A stretch of 64,000 nt of DNA from Ichthyophis bannanicus. Lineage: Eukaryota; Chordata; Amphibia; Gymnophiona; Ichthyophiidae. The stretch spans positions 1,444,294,163-1,444,358,162 of the forward strand of contig CM066031.1 in NCBI GenBank assembly GCA_033557465.1. The letters run 5' to 3'. How positions within the stretch are numbered: the stretch's first letter is position 1; each line of letters begins with the position of its first letter. Of the stretch, positions 55,194 through 64,000 are shown one piece after another. Position numbers and translations under genes: made by a program. A model generated the notes under the pieces. The model was not told where the DNA came from, did not search any database, and saw only the letters and a program-made list of their open reading frames with translations.

Positions 55194-56704
55194 TTAACTC
55201 TCGTAGCTTAGGAAAGCCGATCTTGTTCTTCCTCTAATAGTTTCTGCTTCTATTTCCTTGCATGCGTCGTTGTAGTACTTTTCCTTGTCCTTTCTTGCTG
55301 CACGTTGGAAATCTCTGTTGAGTTCAGTGATTGTCTTTCTTTCTTCTCTGGCTTTAGCTTCTCTGCGTTTCTGGGCAATTTTCAGAGTTTCTTCCGTCAT
55401 CCATTTGGGCCGTTTTTGCTTTTTCACCTTTTGTAGAGACTTCTCGCTTTCTTCCAACACAGCCTTCTTGATGTCATTCCATAACTCTTCCGGAGCTCTG
55501 TCATTTGTATCTAAATCAGCAAATCAATTTTGCAGGCAGTCTTTAAATTCCAGTGGTATATTCTCAAGGTCATATTTTGCTGCATTTATGAGTGGTTTGC
55601 TCTTTTTCAACTTTAGCTTGAGTTTGCATAGTAGTAGTTGATGATCTGTACCACAGTCAGCTCCAGGTTTTGTCTTTGTTGATGTTATAGAGCTTTTCCA
55701 TCGTTGTCTTCCACAGATGTAGTCAATTTGATTTTTAAACAATCCATTGGGTGAAGTCCATGTGTACAGTCGCCGCTTGTGTTGCTGGAAGAAGGTGTTT
55801 GAGATGAATAAATCATTGGTCTTGCAGAATTCTATCAGTCTTTCTCCAGCTTCATTTCTGTTGCCAAGTCCATATTTTACAACTACTTTGCTTTCTTATT
55901 TGTTGCCAACTTTTGCATTCCAGTCACCCATGACTATCAGGATATCCTGTTTGCATGTTCTGTTAATTTCAGCTTGTACTTGTTCATAGAACTCTTCAAT
56001 TTCATTCTCTTCTGCAGCTGTTGTTGGGCATATACTTGAATTATAGTTGTGTTGATAGGCAATCCTCGTAGACGAATAGAGATTAGCGTTCGCTGACTGC
56101 ATTTGTATTTCATTACAGTTCTTGCAAGTTTCTTCTTTATTATAAATGCAACCATTTCTTCTTTGTCTTTCATGTCCAGCATAGTAGACCATGTGATCAT
56201 CTGATGCAAAGTGCCCGATGCCAGTCCATTTCAGTTCGCTGACACCCAACAGATCAAGTTGTACCGTTCCATTTCATTCTTGACCACCTCCAACTTCCCT
56301 TGGTTCATGCTTCGTATGTTCCATGTTCCAATGTGTAAGACATCTTTACAGCTTCTGACTCTCATTTCATGCGCAGCTACATCAGCAGTCAGACTTCCCG
56401 AGGGCTTTGATCCAATCACATCATAAATGCTGGCTTTACTCTGAAAAGTCTTCAGCTCTTCCCCAGTAGCTAGTTGAGTGCCTTCCGACCTGGGGGTCTC
56501 ATCTTCCAGCATCATAGCACAATTTGTTTTGTTGTAACTATCCATTGGGTTTTCATGGCAGGATACAGAAGTAGATTGCTGGGCCTTTCTTCCACGTAGT
56601 TTAAGTTTGGTGTTGTTGCCGTTGTCACAAAAATGTGATCCTCCGCCGTCAACACTATCCCATTCTGCTGCTGACCAGATGGGTGGTTTGTCTTGGTCTG
56701 GCAC
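55194..56704 (-). pseudogene. RTE endonuclease and linker
   Basis: An apurinic-type endonuclease in several frames. The N-terminal TWNIRSMNQGKLE sits at about 56280-56330. SELKWTGIGHFASDDHMVYY follows near 56200, with a frameshift about 56130. Then come IVMGDWNAKVG (55896-55930) and DYICGRQRWKSSI with DCGTDHQLLLCKLKL (55620-55720). The basic linker KRPKWMTEETLKIAQKRRE and DKEKYYNDACKEIE is at 55250-55420. The catalytic D of GDWN and the D/H pair of TDHQ are kept. Confidence 0.85.
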
Positions 56705-56817
56705 CTCAGCTGAGACCTGTCCATCTTGGGAGACCCTGCCAGTAGTTAAACTACCGATAGTTTAGCTCTCAGCATCACTGATGCACGCAAGCCCTCACAG
56801 CACGACAAGCTGCAAAC

Positions 56818-57363
56818 CAAGTGAGACATATGAATGTTATCAGAATTCTCCCCGGTTTAGCGGCAAAACATATCAGATGCATGTGGACACGGCATCAAAA
56901 TCTAAAGGAAAGACTTAGCCCCACGGTATTACGATCAGCACCTAACTTGAATCAGCTAAATCGGAGGGGCCATATGAAGTGTGGTAACTGTAATATCTGT
57001 TCTGTGTCAGAGGACTTGGTGGAATTTCAACATAACGGAGTACTTTATCTATTGAGACAAACCACGTCATGTAACTCCCAATATGTGGTGTATTGTATTA
57101 GGTGCCCCTGTGGCCTAATATACATTGGTAAAACTATAAGAACTTTCAGAACAAGGATTAATGAACATCGCAGCAGACTTAAATGTAAAGTTTTTGAAGC
57201 CCCTATAGTGGCTCATTGTCTAAATCAACATCATTCATTCGAAGAATTACGTTGTTTTTGTATTGATACAGTACACTCTGGTCAGAATGGCAAATCTCGT
57301 GATCAAACATTAACCATATGTGAGCAACGCTGGATATTTACATTGCAATCGGTCAGTCCGTAG
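56818..57363 (+). pseudogene. Penelope-like element GIY-YIG endonuclease, 3' piece
   Basis: After the RTE the Penelope frame resumes (NVIRILPGLAAKHI, HQNLKERL), passes a Cys-rich linker MKCGNCNICS and reaches the GIY-YIG nuclease: YVVYCIRCPCGLIYIGKTIR, FRTRINEHRSRL, the Glu of an EQRW-type block and TAG at 57361-57363. YCI...GLIYIGKT is the GIY-YIG core, with Arg and His/Glu positions after it. This domain makes the nick used for priming in Penelope-like elements. The frame is intact from 56821 to the stop. Confidence 0.85.
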
Positions 57364-57896
57364 GATTTGAATAATACTATTGAATGGACAGCGTGTGCTT
57401 GAGATCAAATATTATAACTTGGATTTCATGGATTTTGATCCACCATCCTGAATATTGAAATAGATTAACAGAGCGACGTTACATGGTAGGAGATTCTATC
57501 GTTGGGATCGGTTTCAGGGAGAAGAATGGAAGAACATCAGAAAAAGCCCAGTGATTGTGATTAACACACTTCATGTACTGACGTAAGGACGTTGGATAGT
57601 GAACTAGTTAAATACCCATTTGTCAGACTCAATTCGCATGCGCGGTGTTTTTTTGAAGCCAGTAGGCTCAATGTTACACGCTTAACAAAGCAAGAGTTCA
57701 TTATAAGCATACGGAGACAGATGGTATGTAACACTCTTTTTGCATAATTGGGGTTATAGTCATCTTTTATTTAAGCAGTAATACAATGGCATGATGCTTG
57801 GATTTATTGTAATTATCTTTTTTGATAGTGCTTGTTTAAATGAGAAAGACGTGCCTGTTCAGATGAGTAGTAGCATGCTTTCATTAAAAAAAAAAA
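57364..57896 (+). other. Penelope-like 3' flank
   Basis: Non-coding sequence between the GIY-YIG stop codon and the hammerhead-like motif, probably the 3' untranslated or pseudo-LTR part of the Penelope-like element. A run of A at 57886-57896 precedes the motif. Confidence 0.5.
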
Positions 57897-57952
57897 CCCT
57901 GAAGAAACCTGTTGGTTGTGAAACGCGATACGGAGCCGAATGGAGGCGTCGG
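57897..57952 (+). ncRNA. Hammerhead-ribozyme-like motif
   Basis: Core box CTGAAGA at 57899-57905 (consensus CUGANGA), a short hairpin AACC-TGTT-GGTT (57906-57917), GAA at 57920-57922, stem III ACGC (57923-57926) paired with GCGT (57946-57949), and C at 57950 as the predicted cleavage base, giving the GUC triplet. Penelope-like elements are known to carry hammerhead ribozymes in their pseudo-LTRs, and this lies about 540 bases after the GIY-YIG stop. Weak points: two extra bases (GT) between stem II and GAA, and a stem I of only two or three pairs. Confidence 0.5.
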
Positions 57953-57960
57953 GGGAAAAA

Positions 57961-58489
57961 GAAGACAGCATAAGATAAGCACAAGAGTTTTGACATTATA
58001 AAAAAAATAAAAAAAAAATAATGGAAATGAGATCTTGATAGAACAGAGGTCATTGATGCATATTTGGCATGCATGAAGGACTTTGTCTGCACAATAGTGC
58101 CACTAACAGTCTGAGACCTCAAGTTCGTTTCAAGTTCTCAAGTTAACATTTCTTCGAGATTTTTGATGTCATAAATTATACATTTGGCAAAAGATCATAG
58201 CCTAGTAGATGTTAGAGGGACATACAGTATTGTTGGCATAAAACTAACCCTCTGCAAATTTGACCTAATAGTTTAGTGGTTATAACACCAGTCACAGCTT
58301 TATTAACTTTTAACCATAGTCAACAATAATTCCAAACAAACAATTTAAACCACCACCTCAACAGTAATGTCTCACCAGCCATGTGGGTAGCAAACTGAAG
58401 TCATTGCCGTTGCCACCGCAGAGAGTCTACGGCTACCAACCTACCACCCCTTCCTCCGGCTTCACCATATTACTAGCAAAAGCCCCACC
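57961..58489. other. Unassigned, 0.5 kb
   Basis: A-rich run at 58001-58018, then AT-rich sequence. It may include the rest of the Penelope-like end. No gene. Confidence 0.35.
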
Positions 58490-58915
58490 GGGGTTATCCG
58501 GGTCGGGGGTACCCCACCCCCAGCCTACTAATAGCTAAGGCTCCAGACCCCGGAAACCTAAAGGATCCTGCCACCCCCTCCCCAGCTGCAACACCCCCAA
58601 TTACCCATTCCCTGTCCCAGATAGTGGGCGGGAGGGCAGGACGTATGCTGCCTTCTTCCCCCTTGCGCGCCCGAATGCAGGGCTTGCCGGCTTGCCCTCC
58701 CTTCCTCCCTCCCCCTCGCTTCTCTTCACTCCTGATTGGCTCCCGCCGCCGCCGCTTACCCACGGGAGCCAACCAATTTAAAGGATGCCGCCCGGGCCTC
58801 CTATGATGCCCCCGACCCACACGGCCCGCTGAAGGGGAGAATTGCCACGCGCCACTGGCCTGGTTACCGCTGGCTGGCCAGGTACGGGACCCTGCGGCCT
58901 TATAAATTCTCATTA
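58490..58915 (+). promoter_or_regulatory. GC/CpG-rich promoter-like block
   Basis: GC-rich with many CpG, sharply unlike its flanks. It contains GGGCGGGAG (58626-58634, GC box), CTGATTGGCTCC (58732-58743, inverted CCAAT), CCAACCAATTTAAAGG (about 58769-58784, CCAAT next to a TATA-like TTTAAA) and TTATAAATTC (58900-58909). It could be a mobile-element promoter (for example an LTR U3) or a small CpG island of a host gene. The adjacent CR1 starts mid-RT, so the block is not its natural 5' end. Confidence 0.45.
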
Positions 58916-59760
58916 GAAGGTGATGATGATAGATTGTAGGGCTAGCTGGACAGTTTTCTCAATGGAGAAACATGAATAATGGAGTACCCCAGGGATCTGT
59001 GCTGGGCCTGCTGCTTTTTAACATATTTATAAATGACCTGGAAATGGGAATAATGATTGAAGTGATTAAATTTGCAGATGACACAAAATTATTCAAAATT
59101 ATTAAAATGCAAGAGGATTATGAAAAATTGCAATAGAACCTTGAAAAATTGGGAGATTGGGCATCCAAATGGCAGATGAAATTTAATGTGGACAAGTGCA
59201 AAGTTATGCACTTAGGGAAGAACAACCCAAACTGCAGTTACATGATGCAAGGTTACACATTAGGAATCACCACTCAGTAAAAGGATATGGGTGTCATTGT
59301 GGATAACATGTTGAACCCCTCTGCCCAGTGTGCAGCCACAGCCAAGAAAGCAAATAGAATGCTAGGAATCATAAGGAAGGAAATAGAAAATAAAACCAAG
59401 GATATTATAATGCCTATGTATCGCTCCATTGTGCAACCACACCTTGAATATTGTGTGTGAATCTGGTCACCATATCTTAAAATGGATATATCAGAATTGG
59501 AAAAGGTACAGAGAAGAGCGACAAAAATGGTAAAAGGGATGGAAGGATATTCCTATGAGGAAAGGTTTAAAAGGTTAGGGCTCTTCAACTTGGAAAAATG
59601 ATGGCTGAGGGGAGAGATGATAGAGGTCTGTAAATTAACGAATGGAGTGGAATGGGTAAACGTAGATCAATTGTTTAATCCTTCAAAAAGTAGAAAAACT
59701 AGGGGACATGCAATGAAGTTACAATGTGTCACATTTAAGACTAATTGGAGAAAATATTTT
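58916..59760 (+). pseudogene. CR1-clade LINE RT and C-terminal fragment
   Basis: A sense fragment starting at motif B (VPQGSVLGLLLFNIFIND, about 58983-59036), with catalytic FADD in IKFADDTKLF (about 59065-59100). Then come KWQMKFNVDKCKVMHLGKNN (59165-59225), [48 protein letters not shown] and the MIEVCKLTN...KYFF block. In-frame stops occur near 59132, 59277, 59457 and 59599. It resembles the antisense copies at 12496-13370 and 15670-16160. Confidence 0.8.
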
Positions 59761-60151
59761 TTCCTTTTGAAAATTTTCCCACAAAATATACCTGCACACA
59801 TTTACACCCTCTAATCAGTAAGCACACGATGTTCAGACATTTAAAAATCCAGAAGTGTGCACTTAAGTCCAAGCCTGCCCCAGCTCCCCAGGAGCATCTC
59901 TGTTTGCTCTGGGTAAAAAAGTATGTGCGAAATGGTATTTTGTCTGCATAAAGCCCTGCCAATTTTATGCATAAACAACTATTTAATGTGCATAATTTGT
60001 TTTGAAAATTATTGCGTACAGGCTGGAGAATTTTAGTAAACTGGCCCCTTAGTATATAAACTACATTTACAGTCTAACTTTTAACCAAGCATACGACAAT
60101 GAACTTAAACAACAGACAAAGCTTATTTCTTTAATAGGGAAAAATACACTC
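59761..60151. other. Unassigned; possible MITE
   Basis: AT-rich. GAGAATTTTAGTAAACTGGC followed by CCCTTA at about 60032-60058 looks like an inverted Harbinger-type end, but no left partner is found. TTATGCATAAA words near 59954-59970 are small palindromes. Confidence 0.35.
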
Positions 60152-60154
60152 TAA

Positions 60155-60594
60155 GGGGCATGTTTACTGAACCATGTTAGCTATTAACACGGCAGATAGT
60201 GCTTGCCAAACTCACCACGTTAACAGCTAATGCGAGGCAAATGTAGATAGTGCAGCCACCTTTTGCGCTATCAGCAAAAAATGCAATAGCTGCACGCATG
60301 GGCAGGGCGAGGGTGGGCAGCGGGTGTGTCTGCTCCGAATGGTTACTGCTTGCATCAACAGCATGTGGCAACCAGCAGATTTATAGACAGCGTGGGTGCA
60401 ACTAACGCCACCTCAATGGGTTGTATGAGCTGCTGTTGGACCATTCTCTCTGCGTTTTCAGTGTGGTATCTGCTGAGGGAATGCTGTACATGCTCCCAAC
60501 AAATACCGCATGACTTTGCAGCTAACGCAGCACTGTTTGCACTAACACACCACGTTAGCTGCAAAAGCCTAATGCAGTTTAGTAAACATGCCCC
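60155..60594. mobile_element. Harbinger MITE, 440 bp
   Basis: Left end GGGGCATGTTTACTGAACCATG, right end (inverted) GGGGCATGTTTACTAAACTGCA, flanked by TAA (60152-60154 and 60595-60597). Same terminal type as the two 4-kb elements (GGGG..TGTTTACTAA). The subterminal words are less CpG-rich (TTAGC/GCTAAC words in place of CGCGTTA). Non-coding. Confidence 0.85.
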
Positions 60595-60597
60595 TAA

Positions 60598-62925
60598 AGC
60601 TGTTTCTTTAATATTTGTTGAACTTATCTGATATTTAATGCAATGATGATGTCTATTTTGATGTCGGTGTACATTCTTCGGATTCTTATTTTGGCCCTTA
60701 ATTAAAAGTTTTGACATGATACGCTACTTAATCATTGAACCGAACACACTGATTTCCTCATATACTATCCAATGAAGGACACTGGAACAAATGTATTAAG
60801 GAATTCCTTCCATACTGTCCCCGTGGTGCTTCTGATTCATTATGATATAACAGCACTCTTTTCTATGGTTAATAAACACAATTTCTTAAAGTGTCTTGGT
60901 CACATAAATCTTTGAAATTGAATATTTATATCCTTCTGATTTCTCTCTGTATCACCCTCTCCGGAGCATTATATTTTTCTGCAGCAGGAGATAGACTATA
61001 CTATGTCTGCGGTCTAACTAGTGATATGCACGGTACTAATGTCACTCAGTAAAGAATTATGGAATGATAAAACACGGTTGCTTTTTTTCAACTAATGTGT
61101 CAATGTGTATTTTGGGACAATTCAACAAATGTCAAATAGTTTTAGCCAAAATGCTGTAACGCCTTCCCTTTTTGCCAGTGTTTCATGGCCGTTCTTTGTG
61201 CATAGAAGAGTATCACATATTCGTTTTCAATCTGGATTTGTTATCTATCAGCTAGAGACAGCTGGACAATTGCACTTCTTCCTGGGCTGGTGGCCTGACT
61301 CCTTTTACTTTCATTGATGTTATCCCGTTCATGGTTATTTCCAGTCTGGCTGTGCATCAACCTGTGCTGTCACAAAAGTTGCTTATTTAAATAATTACAT
61401 TAAAAAGTGCGGTGCCTGTAAAACTCTCATCTGACCCTCGTTCTTTCCCAAGTTCTGTTCATAATTATTCTTAATTTCTTGAATATCAGTCAGCTTTCCA
61501 TGCATTTTGACCTTCTTATCCTGTGAGTCAACCACAGATCTCTAATACAGGACATTCTCGAATGTAACACTTCAGCAAATTTACTATGTTGCGGCAGTAT
61601 TTCCTACTAGAAAATGTATGTGAAATGTCACCTATTCCCAGCAGGAATGCCTAGATGTCATGCTATATTGTCTTTTGCATTTACAGTAGATAACTCTATC
61701 CACTATGCCCCTTTTGTTGAAGCATGACCAAAAGAACACAGATCTAAAATGTATATCCAGCTATTTTTTGTTTTGATGAAACTCAGTTTGCACCTGCTGC
61801 TATGGAGTACATCCTTCAGAGAGTGAGTGGCATTTTGATAGTATAGTTTTCTTTAGAATTTATGTAACAGGCTAGAGACTATTGACCCGCTATTCAGTCT
61901 GGGCAGCCAGTGGATTTTCTTGAACTCTGGCAGTGGTATTTAAAAGAAATCAAAGTTATTTACTTGTAGCAAGTGTTCTCTGTGGGCAGCAGTATAATTC
62001 CTCACTAATGAGTGATGTCACTGAAGGAACCTCATGCGGGAACTTTCTCGGCTCCTTCTAGAAGCTCTTTACACATGCATGTCTGTTCCCATCTGCCACC
62101 ACAATGTCTGAGGACATCAGTCACAAACCTTGCTTTTATTAATAAAGCTGGCTTGGAGACCTTGGAGGTGATCAATTCTTGCCCTGCTCTTTTTGTTCCT
62201 TGTTTTTTGGTGAGCGTTTGTGCCTCTCTTGGACTGCATGAGAACATCTGATACAGATAAATAACTTTGTTTTCTCTGTGGACATACAGGATAAGGTATC
62301 ATTTATGGGAATCCTTAGCTGAGAGAAACTGAGAAACTGTTTTTGTTGGTAACAGGCCTTTTCAGCATTTTTATTTATTTATTTTTTTAATTAAGTAGCC
62401 AATTAATTAATTAATTAATTGATTTTAAAGGGCAGCCTCAGCAGAAAAGAAGGGCCTAGGAGGGAATAGAGTTGGATTCTAAACCTTGAACAGATTCTGT
62501 AGGACAGATTGACCGAAACTATTGTTGCATTGGAATCCCTCTCGAACCAGTAGTGAGATATGAATGTGTGGACAAAAGTCCAGGTTGCAGCTCTGCCAAT
62601 CTCTTCCATGGAGGATGACATTGAGTGAGCCACTAATGCAGCCATAGCTTTGACATTATGAGCTGTAACATGACCCTCAAGTATTAGACCTGCCTGAGCA
62701 TAAACAAAAGAGATGCAATATACTAGCCAAATTGAACGTTATGTTTGTTCATGGCAGCCCCCACTCTGTTGGGGTCAAAACACCCAAAAAGATGGGTGGA
62801 TTTTCTAAAGGCTTTAGTCCACTCCAGATTGAAGGCCAAGGATCTCTTGCAGTCCAATGTGTGCAGTACAGTTTCCCCTATATGAGTGTGGGGCCTTGGG
62901 AAAAATGTTGGCAAGATGATTGAAT
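60598..62925. other. Unassigned, 2.3 kb
   Basis: No element or coding region recognised. There is a TTAATTAATTAATTAATTA stretch at 62400-62420 next to an AT-rich tract. Could be unique or intronic sequence. Confidence 0.4.
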
Positions 62926-62933
62926 GCTTAAAG

Positions 62934-63126
62934 CAGGGGTCTCCAATTCCATCCCTGGAAGTCCGTAAACCGGTTAGGTTTTTAAAATGTCCCTAATGAA
63001 TATGCATGAGATAAATTTGAATACAATGGGGAAGTGAGTGCAAATATATCTCAGGCATATTCATTAGGGACATGCTGAAAACCTGACTGGTTTATGGCCC
63101 TCCAGGACCAGAATTGGAGACCACTG
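62934..63126. mobile_element. Small hAT MITE, 193 bp
   Basis: Ends CAGGGGTCTCCAATTCCATC and, inverted, CAGTGGTCTCCAATTCTGGT. The 8-bp flanks GCTTAAAG (62926-62933) and GCTTAAGG (63127-63134) differ at one base. The inner inverted strings TGTCCCTAATGAATATGCAT and ATATTCATTAGGGACATG make most of it a long imperfect hairpin. It resembles the blocks inside both Harbinger copies. Confidence 0.85.
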
Positions 63127-63134
63127 GCTTAAGG

Positions 63135-63504
63135 TGGAAGTTCAACATCACTTTAAGATGAGTACATAGCATCACTTTATTGTGGTACTGTATAAGGTGG
63201 ACCTGCTACTAGAGCCTGGAGCTTGCTAACTGCATGCTGAAGTTATCGCCAGCAAAAATAGGACCTTCCAGATCAGGAGCATCAAAGGGAACTTTTATCA
63301 GCTAAGACCACATTGAGATCCGAAGACACTGTAGACAGCTTTAGGGAAGACTTCAATTGAAGCAAGCCGCTCATGAAGCAAAAAACTAAAGGCTTCATAG
63401 GGATGGGCTTTTCTTCTACATGGTGGTGGTAAGTGCTAATTGAACTGAGATGCACCCTTATAGAGTTGGTCTTGAAATCAGGCTACAAGAGGTGTAGAAG
63501 ATAT
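63135..63504. other. Unassigned, 0.37 kb
   Basis: No motif recognised between the hAT MITE and the TTAA element. Confidence 0.35.
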
Positions 63505-64000
63505 TTAACACTAGAAGCCCCAAAGTGTGTCAATTGACGCAAATGCATCTTCAAAGTTGTATACCAGTGCCACTGCTAGAACCATATCAGTCATGTTCCA
63601 TGACTTTGTTAGCAAGGTCAAGATGTTCAAATATGTGCATCAAAAATTAATGACAGATGCACCACCTAGCGGAAAAATGAATTTATACCTAGAAGCCCCA
63701 AAGTACGTCAATTGACGCACTCAGTTGTCTTGGATGCGTCAATTGACGTACTTTGGGGCTTCTAGGTATAAAGTCATGTTCCCACTAGGTGGCGCATCTC
63801 AATCACTGTTTACAGTTTTACTCCGACATTACAAACAATAAACACACGATGACATCATGTAATGACATCACATACTGCATGTATTTAACAAATAAGTAAC
63901 TTCATATTAATTCACATCTGCATTTCATGCTAAACACAGTCGTCGTGATATTGCGTCAATTGACGCACTTTGGGGTTTTTAGGTAAAATTCCTTTTGGGG
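63505..64000. mobile_element. TTAA-flanked palindromic element, right edge open
   Basis: TTAA at 63505-63508 is followed by CACTAGAAGCCCCAAAGTGT and the palindrome GTCAATTGAC (63529-63538). The same end recurs three more times: 63688-63719 in the same direction, 63735-63766 inverted, and about 63953-63984 inverted. TTAA next to the end suggests a piggyBac-type MITE, but the right TTAA is not inside the window, and the inner pair has no TTAA. Confidence 0.5.
63682..63772. repeat. Perfect 38-bp inverted repeat, 15-base loop
   Basis: Arms 63682-63719 and 63735-63772 are exact inverses (TTTATACCTAGAAGCCCCAA... and its complement). The inverted similarity continues imperfectly outward: GATGCACCACCTAGCGG near 63657 against CCACTAGGTGGCGCATC near 63796. 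Confidence 0.9.

Larger units (their letters stand above)
53506..56817 (-). mobile_element. RTE-clade (BovB-like) LINE inserted antisense
   Basis: About 3.3 kb, nearly full length for an RTE. On the minus strand: endonuclease (56700-55520) with GTWNIRSMNQGKLEVVKNEM, SELKWTGIG, VMGDWNAKVG and GADCGTDHQLLL; linker (55194-55460); RT (54990-53965) with NKAPGIDGIPTEVL, NYRTIALI, FINYSKAFDCVNHEKLW, GVRQGCILSP and LRYADDTTLLA; C-terminal region (53518-53952) with YGCESWTVKK, CWRRILCIPW and RRTNQSVLEEI. The 3' end is a (GTT/AAC)n repeat at 53504-53518, typical for RTE. It cuts the Penelope-like ORF in two. Confidence 0.9.

Noticed and set aside
1..64000. Bacterial features such as ribosome binding sites, operons and rho-independent terminators
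   Set aside because: All coding content is eukaryotic retroelement or DNA transposon sequence; vertebrate-type composition and repeats throughout.

Overview
This is vertebrate nuclear DNA made almost entirely of transposable elements. I find no recognisable single-copy host gene, rRNA gene, true tRNA gene, CRISPR array or bacterial-style operon. The mix of CR1, L2, L1-like and RTE (BovB-like) LINEs, a Penelope-like element with a GIY-YIG endonuclease, PIF/Harbinger and hAT DNA transposons and a TTAA-type element suggests a large-genomed, non-mammalian vertebrate. An amphibian such as a caecilian is my best guess, but species identity is inference only.

Layout. 1-1.7 kb: 3' half of a CR1 LINE with a well preserved reverse transcriptase (RT). 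2.2-4.0 kb: an L2 tail and a broken L1. 4.0-7.1 kb: an antisense CR1 split by a 1.9-kb hAT element that carries a 146-bp-arm foldback and a G-rich minisatellite; a second foldback follows at 7.1-7.8 kb. 7.8-11.9 kb: a sense L2 split by a younger antisense L2 with a long open RT. 12.5-18 kb: antisense CR1, L2 (carrying a small hAT MITE) and CR1. 18.3-22.6 kb: a degraded antisense L1 with endonuclease (EN), RT and zinc-knuckle pieces. 22.6-25.4 kb: CR1, L2 and SINE fragments. 27.0-31.3 kb: a 4.4-kb PIF/Harbinger element. 33.3-35.2 kb: a gene-like stretch with splice-site-like signals and a poly(A) signal. 37.1-38.9 kb: a second hAT sharing the G-rich minisatellite. 40.7-41.3 kb: a CAG-rich tandem array. 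45.7-52.1 kb: an antisense L1 split by a second, inverted Harbinger copy (47.5-51.5 kb). 52.9-58 kb: a Penelope-like element split by an RTE and followed by a hammerhead-ribozyme-like motif. 58.5-59.8 kb: a GC-rich promoter-like block and a CR1. 60-64 kb: a small Harbinger MITE, a small hAT MITE and a TTAA/palindrome element at the window edge.

Most notable: the two 4-kb Harbinger copies have CpG-dense, hairpin-forming ends and hold at least eight tRNA-like modules with correctly spaced Pol III A and B boxes, in matching relative orientation. Also notable are the hammerhead-like motif downstream of the GIY-YIG domain, the two hAT elements with different ends but a common minisatellite, and the nested palindromes at the right edge. 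The window works as a record of nested insertions: RTE into Penelope, L2 into L2, Harbinger into L1, hAT into CR1, hAT MITE into L2 and L2 into L1. Target-site duplications (TSDs) can be read directly for many of them.
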